Positions 33,076 to 41,916 of a stretch of DNA of 64,000 nucleotides are shown here, in pieces (the first letter of the stretch is position 1; each line of letters starts with the position of its first letter). The notes beneath the pieces were generated by a model that did no database searches, was not told the origin of the DNA, and was given only the letters and a program-made list of their open reading frames with translations. Source of the DNA: Spirosoma luteum DSM 19990 (GTDB taxonomy: Bacteria > Bacteroidota > Bacteroidia > Cytophagales > Spirosomataceae). A program made the position numbers and the translations under genes. The stretch lies in the NCBI RefSeq assembly GCF_000374065.1, contig NZ_KB893253.1, forward strand, positions 1 to 64,000, written 5' to 3'.

Positions 33076-33108
33076 AAAATATGCATTTTTGTTACTCAAA
33101 ATATGCAT
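33076..33108. promoter_or_regulatory. direct-repeat operator in the divergent control region
   Basis: aaaatatgcat occurs at 33076-33086 and 33098-33108, 22 bases apart (two helical turns). Located between the divergent DUF3945-like and M23 genes. Could bind the XRE regulator encoded nearby or another dimeric repressor. Confidence 0.45.
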
Positions 33109-33882
33109 ATTATGCTTATTACATTTAGGGGGTGTTCGCTTTCTGTCATTGGTTTACTTGCCTGGGTTCAGACCAGTGTAGGCCAAACTGGTCTGAGTAA
33201 GTCTGACGGGGCTTTTCCCGCTATTGATTCGCTTGCCCAGGAAACGACAATACCGCTTTCGGACTCACTGATGCGCGTGCGTGATTCGCTGGAGGTTGTT
33301 CTTTTGCGGACAACTAAAACCTATCAACAAGTTGAACGCCTGGTGGACAGATTCCCGCCTGAATCGAAATATCTGGATTTGTTGCCCTCGGTCTTGCCGG
33401 TTGACGTTCCCTTGCAGGCATTCCGCATCAGCTCTCCTTTCGGACTGCGCCTGCACCCGATCCACCGGCAAAAGAGATTTCACGGCGGTGTCGACGTAAA
33501 GGCTCCCCTGGGGATGTCCGTAAAAGCTACTGCTGCCGGCATCGTCAAGCGAGTGGGACATGACCCTGCTTTAGGCGTTTTTGTGCAGCTACAGCACGCG
33601 TTTGGCTTCGAGACGACCTATGGACACTTAACCGGCTATTGCGTGAAGCCTGGGCAATCGTTGACGCGAAATCAGGAGTTGGGCCGGGTAGGTCAAACGG
33701 GCCTGGCCACTGGGCCCCATCTACATTACGTAATAAAGAAAAACGGGTCTGTTGTGGACCCGTTTGACTTCTGTTTTTTACTCCGCCGTCGGCTCTGGTT
33801 CTATGAGGTAAAATCAAAGACCAAAGGCGCTTCGGCGTCCGTGCCTGAAGGGGCAAACTGCTTATTTTCCAAAGAAGAATAG
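33103..33882 (+). CDS. M23/LytM peptidase with signal peptide, transfer-associated
   Basis: 260 aa from ATG 33103; a second ATG at 33112 is equally possible. Hydrophobic signal-like N-terminus (LITFRGCSLSVIGLLAW). Helical region ~50-95, then LytM domain: RISSPFGLRLHPI, H127 and D131 in FHGGVDVKAP, and HLH 206-208 in ATGPHLHYV, the three zinc ligands of a peptidoglycan endopeptidase. It probably opens the cell wall for the conjugation machine. Its 3' end overlaps the convergent XRE gene by 82 bases. Confidence 0.85.
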   Translation: MHIMLITFRGCSLSVIGLLAWVQTSVGQTGLSKSDGAFPAIDSLAQETTIPLSDSLMRVRDSLEVVLLRTTKTYQQVERLVDRFPPESKYLDLLPSVLPVDVPLQAFRISSPFGLRLHPIHRQKRFHGGVDVKAPLGMSVKATAAGIVKRVGHDPALGVFVQLQHAFGFETTYGHLTGYCVKPGQSLTRNQELGRVGQTGLATGPHLHYVIKKNGSVVDPFDFCFLLRRRLWFYEVKSKTKGASASVPEGANCLFSKEE

Positions 33883-34244
33883 CCAAGACGGGTTAAATGA
33901 GTTGTCAGCTCTGAATAATCCTCCTGAAGGCGACTTGTTAACTTCTTGATCATTTCACTAATGACCAGCGCGTCATCGCCTGATGCTACTCTCATCGGTA
34001 TATTCGCATTGTCCGGAAAAAGTATCCAGTCAAGGTTATAGCCATGGGTTCGGTAAAAGAGTAACAGGATTATCATTGAAACGATTGCCCCATTCCCGTG
34101 TTCCAGGCGAATCATTTTATGGAAAGGAATGCCCGTATTGTCGGCTAGGTCCTGGATGGTTAGGTTACCGCCCTGCTGTTCGCCCAGGTGTTTGCGCAAG
34201 CTAACCAGTCGCTGCGAAATGACGGCCATGTCTACATCTCCCAT
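33801..34244 (-). CDS. XRE-family HTH regulator, 147 aa
   Basis: HTH at ~25-52 (NLTIQDLADNTGIPFHKMIR LEHGNG region) typical of Cro/C1-type DNA binding, followed by IVSMIILLLFYRTHGYNLDW and a helical C-terminus. Stop overlaps the ATG region of the coupling protein gene by one base and the convergent peptidase by 82 bases. Likely transfer-gene regulator, maybe acting at the operators near 33076 or 40927. Confidence 0.8.
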   Translation of the reverse strand: MGDVDMAVISQRLVSLRKHLGEQQGGNLTIQDLADNTGIPFHKMIRLEHGNGAIVSMIILLLFYRTHGYNLDWILFPDNANIPMRVASGDDALVISEMIKKLTSRLQEDYSELTTHLTRLGYSSLENKQFAPSGTDAEAPLVFDFTS

Positions 34245-36232
34245 TACTTCTTGTATTTATCATTGAGACGACCGAGTTCTGAGGCAACCAGGTTAGCCAC
34301 TTCCAGCTTGATTTCTTGGTAGTTGACCTCCACCTTGGCCATCATTTTCTCGTCGTCTTTGGCAAAAATAGAAAAGTTGGGCAATTCCTTCGCTTTTTGT
34401 TCTTTCTCGAAATCGGCTACATCAATCGCAACTTTGGCGTGAAAGGCCTTTTTATCGCTCTCCTGACCCACGTAATCGGACAATACACCAACCATCCAGC
34501 CCTGGCTCAGCTGAGAAATTTTAGCGGCTGGCACCATCCAGTTCAATTCCGTTGAAAAGCCGTGCGTGGTATCCTCCGACTGCACGTTGATACTTTCTTT
34601 TCGCTGCACGTTTTTGCCAATCCGGTTCTGCATGGCCTCCGCCGTTTTGTCAAAGACCTGCCCCGAAATGATGTTACCACAGGTATTTTTGATCGCTTCG
34701 GCTTCTTTGTTGCCGTAGTCTTTCTCCAGCTGGGAAAAGTCCTGCATACCGATTGTAACGGCTACCTTGTTACTGCGAGCCGTCTGAATCAGCTCACCAA
34801 TCCCTTTAAAATAAATAGTGGGTAATTCGTCGACGATTAACGATGAGGGGTGTTGACCCGACTTGTTGATCAGGCTCATAATGCGATAATTATAGAGCCC
34901 CAGGGCCGCGCCGTACGTCTCCTTCACAGTCTGATTATTTCCCAGACAAAGAATTTTTGGTTCTTTCGGATCATTGATTTCGAGCGAAAATTCATGCGCA
35001 CTCATGGTCCAGTACAGAGCTGGGCTTGCCAGCCTGGCTAAGGCAATCTGTGCGGTCGATATCTGCCCCTCCAGCTGATCGACGGCCCCTCCCTGAGCTG
35101 CTGAAGCAAAGGGAACCGTCAGGGGCGTCAGATCAGGGTGGTCCATCAGGATGGGAATGATTTCCCGGTAGTTGCGCGTGGCCAGCTCGATCAGGTGGGG
35201 AAACGTGCAGTACTGTCCTTTATCGTAGGTTCGCAGAAACCAGATCAGGGCCGCTACGTAGTTGATGGGGGATTCTACGAAATATTCACCCTGCTTTTCA
35301 ATCCACTTGCGGTTGAGGTTCATCAGGGTCATTCGTGAGGTTTCAATCGCGTGCGATATCGTCGGTAAATAGCTGGGATGAATCGGATTGCTTCGATGCG
35401 ACTTACGGGGATCATCGAAATTGATGCAGTAGAATTTCATCTTTTCGGGTAGCTTCTTCTGATGACGTATTAAGGCGTTATAGGTGACCATGGTAAGTGA
35501 CGGGTATTTGAAATCATAGACATACATGGCCAGTCCTTTTTCCATGTGTTGCCGAATGACGGAATGAATGATACCGAATGTCTTTCCTGATCCGGGTGAC
35601 CCCATCAACAGCAGTGCCCGGTCCGTTGCTGTAATATTGAGCCAACCTTTTCGCTTGCCCTCAAATTCGTACTCGGTTGGAATGTTTACCGAGCGGGGGT
35701 TAGCCAGCAGCCGCTCCTCCTGGGGGAAGGTTTCATTCCTGGTGTTGAACCGATCCTTGCCGATGGTAGAAAATAATAGTCGTTTGATTCCCTGAGTCCC
35801 TTTGATCAGGTAAAGCATGCCGGCAACGGTCATAACCAGGTAAACGATACTCAGGCTATTGACATCCATGTAACGCAGGAGCCAAACGCTATTGCTTCTC
35901 AGGATAAGCGTACTGCCAACGTACAATATAACGCCTATGATAACAGCCCTGAAGACGGAACCGGCCTGTAGCGTCATTGACTTTACGCCGTGGCTGGTTG
36001 TACCGTAAGCCGTAATGCAGGCTCCCCCCAAAAGTTTTAAGGTCCACGGCGTGGCAAACACTTTTGAATTGGCCGTTGCCTTATTTAGGATACTGTCTGA
36101 GTAAGGATTTGCCAGACCAAGGCTTGAAAAGAAGGTGTAGAGTTCTACATACAAATGCAGACCCAGGAAGGCCAGTCCGGCCCATAAAAACATCTCCAGC
36201 TGGTTATTATAATTTCTACGTTCGTCTCTCAT
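34244..36232 (-). CDS. mobC: type IV coupling protein (VirD4/TraG-like; MobC of Bacteroides elements)
   Basis: 662 aa. Membrane segments ~12-35, 92-112 and 127-143 at the N-terminus, then Walker A GSPGSGKT (211-218) and Walker B LIVDELPT (D468/E469). The FIDEL/VDELP and DFSQLEKDYG motifs are typical T4CP. It links the relaxosome to the type IV secretion channel. Coupled to the relaxase gene by a 4-base overlap, in the standard mobA-mobB-mobC order. Alternative name TraG/TraD; the ATPase assignment is certain. Confidence 0.93.
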   Translation of the reverse strand: MRDERRNYNNQLEMFLWAGLAFLGLHLYVELYTFFSSLGLANPYSDSILNKATANSKVFATPWTLKLLGGACITAYGTTSHGVKSMTLQAGSVFRAVIIGVILYVGSTLILRSNSVWLLRYMDVNSLSIVYLVMTVAGMLYLIKGTQGIKRLLFSTIGKDRFNTRNETFPQEERLLANPRSVNIPTEYEFEGKRKGWLNITATDRALLLMGSPGSGKTFGIIHSVIRQHMEKGLAMYVYDFKYPSLTMVTYNALIRHQKKLPEKMKFYCINFDDPRKSHRSNPIHPSYLPTISHAIETSRMTLMNLNRKWIEKQGEYFVESPINYVAALIWFLRTYDKGQYCTFPHLIELATRNYREIIPILMDHPDLTPLTVPFASAAQGGAVDQLEGQISTAQIALARLASPALYWTMSAHEFSLEINDPKEPKILCLGNNQTVKETYGAALGLYNYRIMSLINKSGQHPSSLIVDELPTIYFKGIGELIQTARSNKVAVTIGMQDFSQLEKDYGNKEAEAIKNTCGNIISGQVFDKTAEAMQNRIGKNVQRKESINVQSEDTTHGFSTELNWMVPAAKISQLSQGWMVGVLSDYVGQESDKKAFHAKVAIDVADFEKEQKAKELPNFSIFAKDDEKMMAKVEVNYQEIKLEVANLVASELGRLNDKYKK

Positions 36233-37539
36233 GATAATCGGGGTTTACGGTTTTTTCGGAGCATTTTCTTTAAATCCTGTTCACTATCCTGCGTCGTGCT
36301 GGTATCCCCAAGGGCATACAGCAATTGACGCATGAGGTCAACATGAGTACTGGATGATTCTTCGGACTTGGGTTTCGAGCTTCGTTCCTGAGCGGGAGCC
36401 TGATCGGTGGGCTGCTGCGGTTTAGATTGCCTGCCCTCCCCTGCCGCGGTTCGCTCGACGCGTTGTTTCTCGGTCCTGACTTCCCGGACGCTGGGCGGCT
36501 GGTAGGTTTCCCCTAAAGCGGCTTTTAACGAGCCTGCGGTCAAGGATTTGCCCAGTTCGCTACCCGTGTAGACAATCCGCTGTTTGGTATCGATGTAGGA
36601 GATCCCGAACAAATTGCCATCCTTTCCCAGGTGCGGAATGACCTCCACGCCCATCCGGGATAATCGCTGTTGAAAGTCATCCCAGTTTTTACTCTGACCA
36701 AGCTGGCCATCGGCGGCTTTGCGTAAGGGACCGATTCGGTCCCCTTTAATTTTCTTGCCGGCACTGATCCGGCGCTCGATGGTTTCCCGGGTTGGTCGGT
36801 AAGCCAGGCTACTGGCCTTGATGGCGGCTCCCAGTTGATTGCCATGGGCATCAATGGCCGAATACTTCAGCCCTGGCTTTTGACCGTCCAGCGGGATTTC
36901 AGTTGCCTGTACATGGTAGATTTTCAGCAGCTGGTTAAACTGGGCAAACGTGCTGAACGAGAAGTCTTTTAGAATCCCCTGCACGACGGCCGAGATACCG
37001 GCTTTCAAATCACCCTTGCCATACTCGACGGGTTTAAGCTCAGCCCGCTCCGGACGCAAGCCAACCTTTTCCGCCATTTGCAAACCAAACTCCTTCTCGA
37101 TCTGCTGACGTAGTTTATTACTGCGTTCCCGTTCGTAGCTATCCGGTATCTTTTTACCAATCTCATCCACCCGCACGGAAACGATGTGCACGTGGGGATG
37201 CTCGGTATCGTGATGCTGGTAAACCGCATAGGGCTGACGGCCGTAGCCCATCCCCTGCATGTACTGATCAGCGATGGCTAGCAGATCCTGCGCTGGTACG
37301 AGTTCACCCTTGGCCAGTGCCAGACTCACGTGAAAAGTCGGCAGTTTGATCCGTTCGTTGAGGGCTGCCCTACCCTCCAGTTTATCGGCTACCATGGTTG
37401 GTGTCAGGTTTTGTGGCGCGACCCGAATGCCTTCAAAGTTGCGGATGGCCAGTCGGTCTGCTTCCCCTTTCCCAACCTTCTGCTCGTTGTAAAATACGGC
37501 ACCGGCGGGTGAGCTTCCGCTACTGATTCGCGTGATCAT
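36229..37539 (-). CDS. mobB: relaxase (MobB-type mobilisation nuclease)
   Basis: 436 aa. The HUH metal-binding motif HHDTEHPHVHIV sits at ~109-120; Y17 in AVFYNEQ is the candidate nicking tyrosine. Typical Bacteroidota MOBP/MobB relaxase. The C-terminal half is charged and poorly structured. It nicks oriT and pilots the strand into the recipient. Overlaps mobA by 20 bases and mobC by 4 bases, so the three are one unit. Confidence 0.9.
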   Translation of the reverse strand: MITRISSGSSPAGAVFYNEQKVGKGEADRLAIRNFEGIRVAPQNLTPTMVADKLEGRAALNERIKLPTFHVSLALAKGELVPAQDLLAIADQYMQGMGYGRQPYAVYQHHDTEHPHVHIVSVRVDEIGKKIPDSYERERSNKLRQQIEKEFGLQMAEKVGLRPERAELKPVEYGKGDLKAGISAVVQGILKDFSFSTFAQFNQLLKIYHVQATEIPLDGQKPGLKYSAIDAHGNQLGAAIKASSLAYRPTRETIERRISAGKKIKGDRIGPLRKAADGQLGQSKNWDDFQQRLSRMGVEVIPHLGKDGNLFGISYIDTKQRIVYTGSELGKSLTAGSLKAALGETYQPPSVREVRTEKQRVERTAAGEGRQSKPQQPTDQAPAQERSSKPKSEESSSTHVDLMRQLLYALGDTSTTQDSEQDLKKMLRKNRKPRLS

Positions 37540-37969
37540 AGCTCGCCTGATCTGTCAGTTCATTCTGTCCACAAACCCTACCCATCAATGTGCGTAGCTG
37601 AGCCTCCAGCTGACTCATGTTTTCGCTCATCTGGTTAACGTCACGCTGCAAATCATGATAATCCGTTGTGCTGTTAATACGCCTGGATGATTGGTTAATG
37701 TTGACGCCAATACGCAACAAATCGCTTCGCATTTCGCGCAATAGCGAGAGGGCAATATCCTGGTAAGTCTCCATCTGGGTTTTCATTAACAGGGGTTTTT
37801 CCAAACAAACCGAGCGTACAAAACTTGATATGTCAGGAGACATTGTTTTTGATTTACGCATCTCCAGGGCCTTGTATTCATCACTCTTGAAGCGAACCTG
37901 AACGAACCGTTCCCGCTTTTCATCTTCTGGCTTTTTGGGTGCCCCACCCTTGTAAAATTGTTTCTCCAT
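37520..37969 (-). CDS. mobA: relaxosome accessory protein (MobA-type, ribbon-helix-helix)
   Basis: 149 aa. KRERFVQVRFKSDEYKALEM is an Arc-type ribbon-helix-helix DNA-binding region, followed by SFVRSVCLEKP and a helical coiled-coil region (EMRSDLLRIGVNINQSSRRI), the MobA/MobC accessory pattern. It recruits the relaxase to oriT and is encoded directly beside the candidate oriT. First gene of the mob operon. Confidence 0.85.
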   Translation of the reverse strand: MEKQFYKGGAPKKPEDEKRERFVQVRFKSDEYKALEMRKSKTMSPDISSFVRSVCLEKPLLMKTQMETYQDIALSLLREMRSDLLRIGVNINQSSRRINSTTDYHDLQRDVNQMSENMSQLEAQLRTLMGRVCGQNELTDQASYDHANQ

Positions 37970-38017
37970 GTGATTGATTTGGGTTTAACGGGCCGACTTC
38001 GGAGGCCCATTGTATGA

Positions 38018-38061
38018 ATGACCGCCCTGAGGTGGTCAGAAGTTTTTGTCATGACAAAAAC
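38018..38061. promoter_or_regulatory. candidate oriT region
   Basis: tgaccgcc/ggtggtca inverted repeat (38019-38038 or so) followed by a perfect 20-bp palindrome gtttttgtcatgacaaaaac (38042-38061), immediately upstream of the relaxosome gene mobA. Placement and hairpins match oriT, but no nick site can be assigned from sequence alone. The palindrome also contains TTGTCA/TGACAA, shared with the cluster next to it. Confidence 0.5.
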
Positions 38062-38141
38062 ACATCTTGCTTTTGCCGCCAGCAAACTTTTTTCTAAGGC
38101 TGGCTTTGGGAGTGACTAGGCCTTATTTAGCCTTGTTTTCT

Positions 38142-38399
38142 TTGTCACTTTGTCAACTAGTCATTTTGTCATTAACGTGATAGGTCAAGACTATCCAGTT
38201 AGACCTTGGAGTAAGTAATGGATTAGTCACTTTAACGTTTAGTCATTTTGTTATTTAGGTGACTTGTCAACATAATGACAGATGAGCGTCAATAAGTTGA
38301 CAAAGATTTTTGTTGTTAAGTTGACTTGTCATTTTGTCAACAAAATGATTGACAAAAAACATTGTCAACAAAAAACATTGTCAATCAATAATTTTGTCA
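38142..38399. repeat. TTGTCA cluster, candidate partition site upstream of parA
   Basis: Nine TTGTCA (38142, 38150, 38166, 38264, 38326, 38334, 38362, 38378, 38394) and two TGACAA (38298, 38350) in 258 bases; chance expectation is about 0.1. Includes direct repeats acaaaaaacattgtcaa. Likely binding sites of the ParA-associated protein (centromere and/or autoregulatory operator). Confidence 0.65.
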
Positions 38400-38432
38400 T
38401 TTCTTTGACCCGATAATCAAAGACAGAACCTT

Positions 38433-39203
38433 ATGACTACCCAATCTTCGCAGCCCAAACCGGTGGCTGTCGCCGGGCAATCCAGCCCGCCCCTGATCCT
38501 TGCGTTCGCTACCCAAAAGGGTGGAATGGGAAAAACAACACTGTCCGTTCTGGTGGCCTCATGGCTGCATTACAAGCGCCGAATTAAGGTGGCTTTGCTG
38601 GACGTCGACGGCTCCCAATTATCGGTTTACAATCAGCGCCTGCACGAGCATGAACACCTCGACGAGGAAGCGGCTTCGCGTTTCGATGAGCAGGGAGTGG
38701 AGCCCTATGCCATTCTCTCCGGAACGCCTGGCGATGTGCCGGCACTACTGGCTGAATTACCCGATGACGTAAGGCTGGTGCTGATCGATATGCCAGGTAG
38801 TATCGATGTGGACGGCTACGAGACGGCCATTGGAAAACTGGACTACCTGATCGTTCCCATGGAAACCTCGCGGTATGCAGTAACGACGGGTTTCAGCTAC
38901 CTAAATGCTATTCGACAGATTGATTTGTTACCGGCTGATCGTTGCCGAATTGTCTGGAATAAATACAAGCCTTCGCGGGATGGTGAGGTAGCCGATCAAC
39001 TGGAAGAACGATTTGCCGAATATGGATTTACCTGCCTCAAGAGCCGAATTCCGCAGCGAGATTCCTATCAGGATTCCGCTAACCTGTCAACCCTTTTTCC
39101 CATGCCTGCCCCTTACCTGCGCAACAGTGGACTAAAGGACCTGTTTATTGAAATCGAAGACCTTTTACCAACCATTGAAGCTCATGGCCAAATCCGAGAA
39201 TAA
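38433..39203 (+). CDS. parA: ParA-type partition ATPase
   Basis: 256 aa. Deviant Walker A KGGMGKTT (~29-36) in FATQKGGMGKTTLSVLV, then LIDMPGSIDVDGYE and the VPMETSRYAV switch region. ParA/MinD-family partition ATPase; in Bacteroides conjugative elements this gene is called traA. It is first in the plus-strand operon behind the TTGTCA cluster. Probably segregates the plasmid together with the downstream DNA-binding protein. Confidence 0.92.
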   Translation: MTTQSSQPKPVAVAGQSSPPLILAFATQKGGMGKTTLSVLVASWLHYKRRIKVALLDVDGSQLSVYNQRLHEHEHLDEEAASRFDEQGVEPYAILSGTPGDVPALLAELPDDVRLVLIDMPGSIDVDGYETAIGKLDYLIVPMETSRYAVTTGFSYLNAIRQIDLLPADRCRIVWNKYKPSRDGEVADQLEERFAEYGFTCLKSRIPQRDSYQDSANLSTLFPMPAPYLRNSGLKDLFIEIEDLLPTIEAHGQIRE

Positions 39204-39708
39204 ACCCAAGTTGTCAGACATCGCCCGGCAGAATAATACGGCTAAAGCCGCCCGGTTCAGCTCAACCATGATTCCGGCTCCACCAAAGCCACAGGCGACT
39301 ACGGTTGATGAGACGCCCGAGCCACCGGTCGCTGTACCCGCTCTGGAGTCGCTACGGGATACAATCGACCGGGGAGAAGCAGACTTTGCCCAGGGCCGGG
39401 GGACTACTTTCACCGAAGATGAGCTAAAAGCCAAGCTGACGACACCTGATGCGGCTCCTGCAGATAAGGCATCGGTAGTTAAAACAACCCGGGCTCGTCG
39501 AAGTGGCTCTTTGGCCATTGATGAGGTGATCAACGGTGAACCTCCAAAAGGAGAGTCTTATCCTCGCCAGGTGCGTATTTCGGAACGGCATCATAAGTTG
39601 CTTCGCAAACTAGCGTTTACGCATGAGAAGACGCAGAATCATATCTTATACAACCTGCTGGATCTGCTGGAACAGGCCGATCAGCGTGACCAACAAAAAG
39701 GAGACTAA
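39184..39708 (+). CDS. DUF3408-like/RHH DNA-binding partner of ParA
   Basis: 174 aa from the ATG at 39184, overlapping parA by 20 bases. Acidic, low-complexity N-terminal half, then YPRQVRISERHHKLLRKLAF and a C-terminal helix, which match the ribbon-helix-helix end of DUF3408 (TraB of CTnDOT-type elements). Probable centromere-binding protein acting as ParB analogue at the TTGTCA cluster. Confidence 0.7.
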   Translation: MAKSENKPKLSDIARQNNTAKAARFSSTMIPAPPKPQATTVDETPEPPVAVPALESLRDTIDRGEADFAQGRGTTFTEDELKAKLTTPDAAPADKASVVKTTRARRSGSLAIDEVINGEPPKGESYPRQVRISERHHKLLRKLAFTHEKTQNHILYNLLDLLEQADQRDQQKGD

Positions 39709-39711
39709 CTT

Positions 39712-40287
39712 ATGTTCAGCCAATATTCATGGTGGGACTTCGCCAAAATTGTCCTGGTACTGGCCATCCCTTATTACGCCTACGTGCTGATAAGGTATTA
39801 CCGGGAAGATATCCGGGAATGGATCAGTAACCGGGGGCAAAAAGACCCGGTTACTGAGGCTCAGCAAGCTGATGAGGAAGAGGAGGAACCGTCTTTTTCG
39901 CGCTTCAGTGTTAATGATTACTCGGACGAGCCTTACCAGACAACCGATCAGCCTAAGTCCGCCGAATGGTTACCCTCACCTCCAGAGGCTACCCAACCTG
40001 AGGCCAGGACCGAGCAACCGGTACCGGTCTATGATCAGGATGAGTATGAATTGCAGGGCCCCGATGTTGATGACCAACCCGAACACCTTGGTGTGCCCGT
40101 ATTGATTCAAACCGAAAACCTCCAGGAGCAGTCTATTGATGAGATTCGCAGTGCTGCTGAACGACTCACCAAAGATGGAGAGGGTAGGGTAACGCCGGTC
40201 AATGCTGAAGATAAACCAGCCGCAAGAATTGCGGATATCATCAATCAGCAACAAGGCCATCTTGATAGTTTTGCTTTTAACCGTTAA
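39712..40287 (+). CDS. membrane-anchored acidic protein of the tra operon
   Basis: 191 aa. One N-terminal membrane segment (FAKIVLVLAIPYYAYVLI) and a long, acidic, Pro/Glu-rich, disordered cytoplasmic tail (EEEEEPSF; QPEARTEQPVPVYDQDEYEL). Position matches TraC/TraD-type genes of CTnDOT-like operons, but no family can be named. 3 bases after the previous stop. Confidence 0.6.
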   Translation: MFSQYSWWDFAKIVLVLAIPYYAYVLIRYYREDIREWISNRGQKDPVTEAQQADEEEEEPSFSRFSVNDYSDEPYQTTDQPKSAEWLPSPPEATQPEARTEQPVPVYDQDEYELQGPDVDDQPEHLGVPVLIQTENLQEQSIDEIRSAAERLTKDGEGRVTPVNAEDKPAARIADIINQQQGHLDSFAFNR

Positions 40288-40308
40288 CGCTTAAACCTAA
40301 TTCCAGTC

Positions 40309-40827
40309 ATGAACCTGATCGCGCTTGATTTCTGGAGTTTCGTTGTTTACGCCTTTATGGCGGGTGTGCTGTTCATCGGCTACCGGCTGACCTGGCGGTT
40401 GGCCTATTTCTCCGAAGGGCTAATTATCAGTTTGGCCCGTGCAGGCCTGCATGGCCTGGCCAGAGGGTTCCTGTTTGCCCTCGTCGGCTACAACAAGCAA
40501 ACTTACCAGCAATCCCGCTTCATCATCTGGAATCAGGTGCACGTACGCTTTTTTGTTCTTTGGGGGGCTACTTTCCTGCTGACTGGCCTGGTCTTTCTAT
40601 TCCAGATCCAACCGGTGCTCTGGGTGCCTATAGCACTGGGCTTCATCGTATATCGTCTGGTGACGCTGTGGATGAATCCCCCCCGGCCACCCATACATAC
40701 GCAGGACCCCGCTTTAAAACAATTGATCCAAGATGTCAATGAACCGTCCCGGTCGACGCGTAAACCTGCTCGACCCATGATCAGACGTTGGGATTATCTT
40801 GATGAGTTGTTCGCGGAATCCGTGTAA
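40309..40827 (+). CDS. tra-operon membrane protein, 172 aa
   Basis: Membrane segments ~8-30 (FWSFVVYAFMAGVLFIGYRL) and ~78-115 (FFVLWGATFLLTGLVFLFQI then VLWVPIALGFIVYR). Positive-inside ends. Last gene before the 40850 terminator, so the parA operon is separate from the core tra operon. Unknown function; a type IV channel accessory. Confidence 0.6.
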   Translation: MNLIALDFWSFVVYAFMAGVLFIGYRLTWRLAYFSEGLIISLARAGLHGLARGFLFALVGYNKQTYQQSRFIIWNQVHVRFFVLWGATFLLTGLVFLFQIQPVLWVPIALGFIVYRLVTLWMNPPRPPIHTQDPALKQLIQDVNEPSRSTRKPARPMIRRWDYLDELFAESV

Positions 40828-40849
40828 CGTATCCGGCTCCAGGTACCCT

Positions 40850-40877
40850 AAGGTCAGGCTTTTAGTCTGGCCTTTTT
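40850..40877 (+). terminator. intrinsic terminator after the parA operon
   Basis: aaggtcaggc (40850-40859) pairs with gtctggcctt (40865-40874) and runs into tttttt. Two mispairs in ten. Separates the partition operon from the tra operon. Confidence 0.75.
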
Positions 40878-40926
40878 TGGTGCCCTGTCATTATCCCTTC
40901 GTTGATCAAAAGCAAAAGTAGCATAA

Positions 40927-41194
40927 TTTACATATTTGTAAATCATTAAAAGCATATAATGCTTTTAATGTATAAACATTGAATGTTTTTACCGATTAAT
41001 AAACATTATAATAGCTATTGTGTAGATGTAAAGCCTTTTTTGTCTTTACAAGTTAATTTTTTTTAAATAGATAAATGACTAACAATTAGGGATTTATATA
41101 CAATATGCTAAATTGGTGAACTTATTTTTCAACATCGTTTTGACTGAATTTAAATATTTACTCATACTTTAGAAGCATAATTTGCATAAAACAG
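40927..41194 (+). promoter_or_regulatory. tra operon control region with several palindromes
   Basis: AT-rich 268 bases with tttacatatttgtaaa (40927-40942), a perfect 12-bp-arm palindrome cattaaaagcat/atgcttttaatg (40944-40970) and aaacattgaatgttt (about 40974-40990). It looks like a stack of operator sites upstream of traE. A good candidate for control by the XRE regulator. Confidence 0.5.
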
Positions 41195-41236
41195 GTGTTT
41201 ATTATTTTTTTCAACTCTATTTTTCACATTTTACCC

Positions 41237-41560
41237 ATGTTCAAACGGACAAAGTATGTAGCAATGCAGGTCGCCCTGATAGTCGATCTGATGTTCATGA
41301 ACTCACTGGCGCAATCACAGGCGACCGGTAACGGAGCGGGGGCATTGACCCAGACAGCGACTACGATTCGTAGCTATGGTACGGCGGCTCAGACCATTAT
41401 CCTGGCGCTGGGTGTGATCATTGGTTTGATTGGGGCCGTTCGGGTGTACAGTAAATTTCACAATGGCGATCCTGACACGCAGAAAGCAGTCATGAGCTGG
41501 TTTGGTGCGGCCCTCTTCCTGGTCGCTGTCGGAACAATCTTAACGGCGTTCTTCGGCTAA
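41237..41560 (+). CDS. traE: TraE, DUF4134-type (VirB2-like) transfer protein
   Basis: 107 aa from the ATG at 41237; a GTG 42 bases upstream is possible. Signal-type N-terminus (VAMQVALIVDLMFMNSLAQS), then two hydrophobic segments TIILALGVIIGLIGAVRVYS and AALFLVAVGTILTAFF around KFHNGDPDTQKAVMSWFG, the DUF4134 pattern. Putative pilin or inner-channel subunit. First gene of the core tra operon. Confidence 0.85.
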   Translation: MFKRTKYVAMQVALIVDLMFMNSLAQSQATGNGAGALTQTATTIRSYGTAAQTIILALGVIIGLIGAVRVYSKFHNGDPDTQKAVMSWFGAALFLVAVGTILTAFFG

Positions 41561-41916
41561 TGCTGGAGATCAACAAGGGTATCGGAAGGCCCGTGGAGTT
41601 TCGGGGTTTAAAGGGTACTTATCTCTATCTGGCAGCGGGTATTGTTGTCGGTAGCCTGCTACTCGCCCTGGCACTTTACGGGCTTTTCGGTTTAAACACC
41701 TACCTGGCCACGCTCATCGTGGTGGGCGCTGGCGGAGGTGGCATCTGGTACTGCATGCGGCTCTCCGCAAAATACGGCGTGTCAGGTCTGCTGAAACTGG
41801 AAGCGACCCGCAATCAACCAAAGGCCATTATTATCTCTTCAGCCAAACCATTCCAATTGCTCCGTGAAACTAAACGCTCGAAGTCTAGAAAGCGCCCTGC
41901 CGCTGCTGGCCGTTGA
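41560..41916 (+). CDS. traF: TraF, DUF4133-type (VirB3-like) transfer protein
   Basis: 118 aa. INKGIGRPVEFRGLKGTYLY is the DUF4133 signature, followed by two membrane segments (AAGIVVGSLLLALALYGLFG and LATLIVVGAGGGGIWYC) and a basic tail. Overlaps traE by one base and the traG start by 53 bases. Works with the VirB4-like ATPase. Confidence 0.88.
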   Translation: MLEINKGIGRPVEFRGLKGTYLYLAAGIVVGSLLLALALYGLFGLNTYLATLIVVGAGGGGIWYCMRLSAKYGVSGLLKLEATRNQPKAIIISSAKPFQLLRETKRSKSRKRPAAAGR

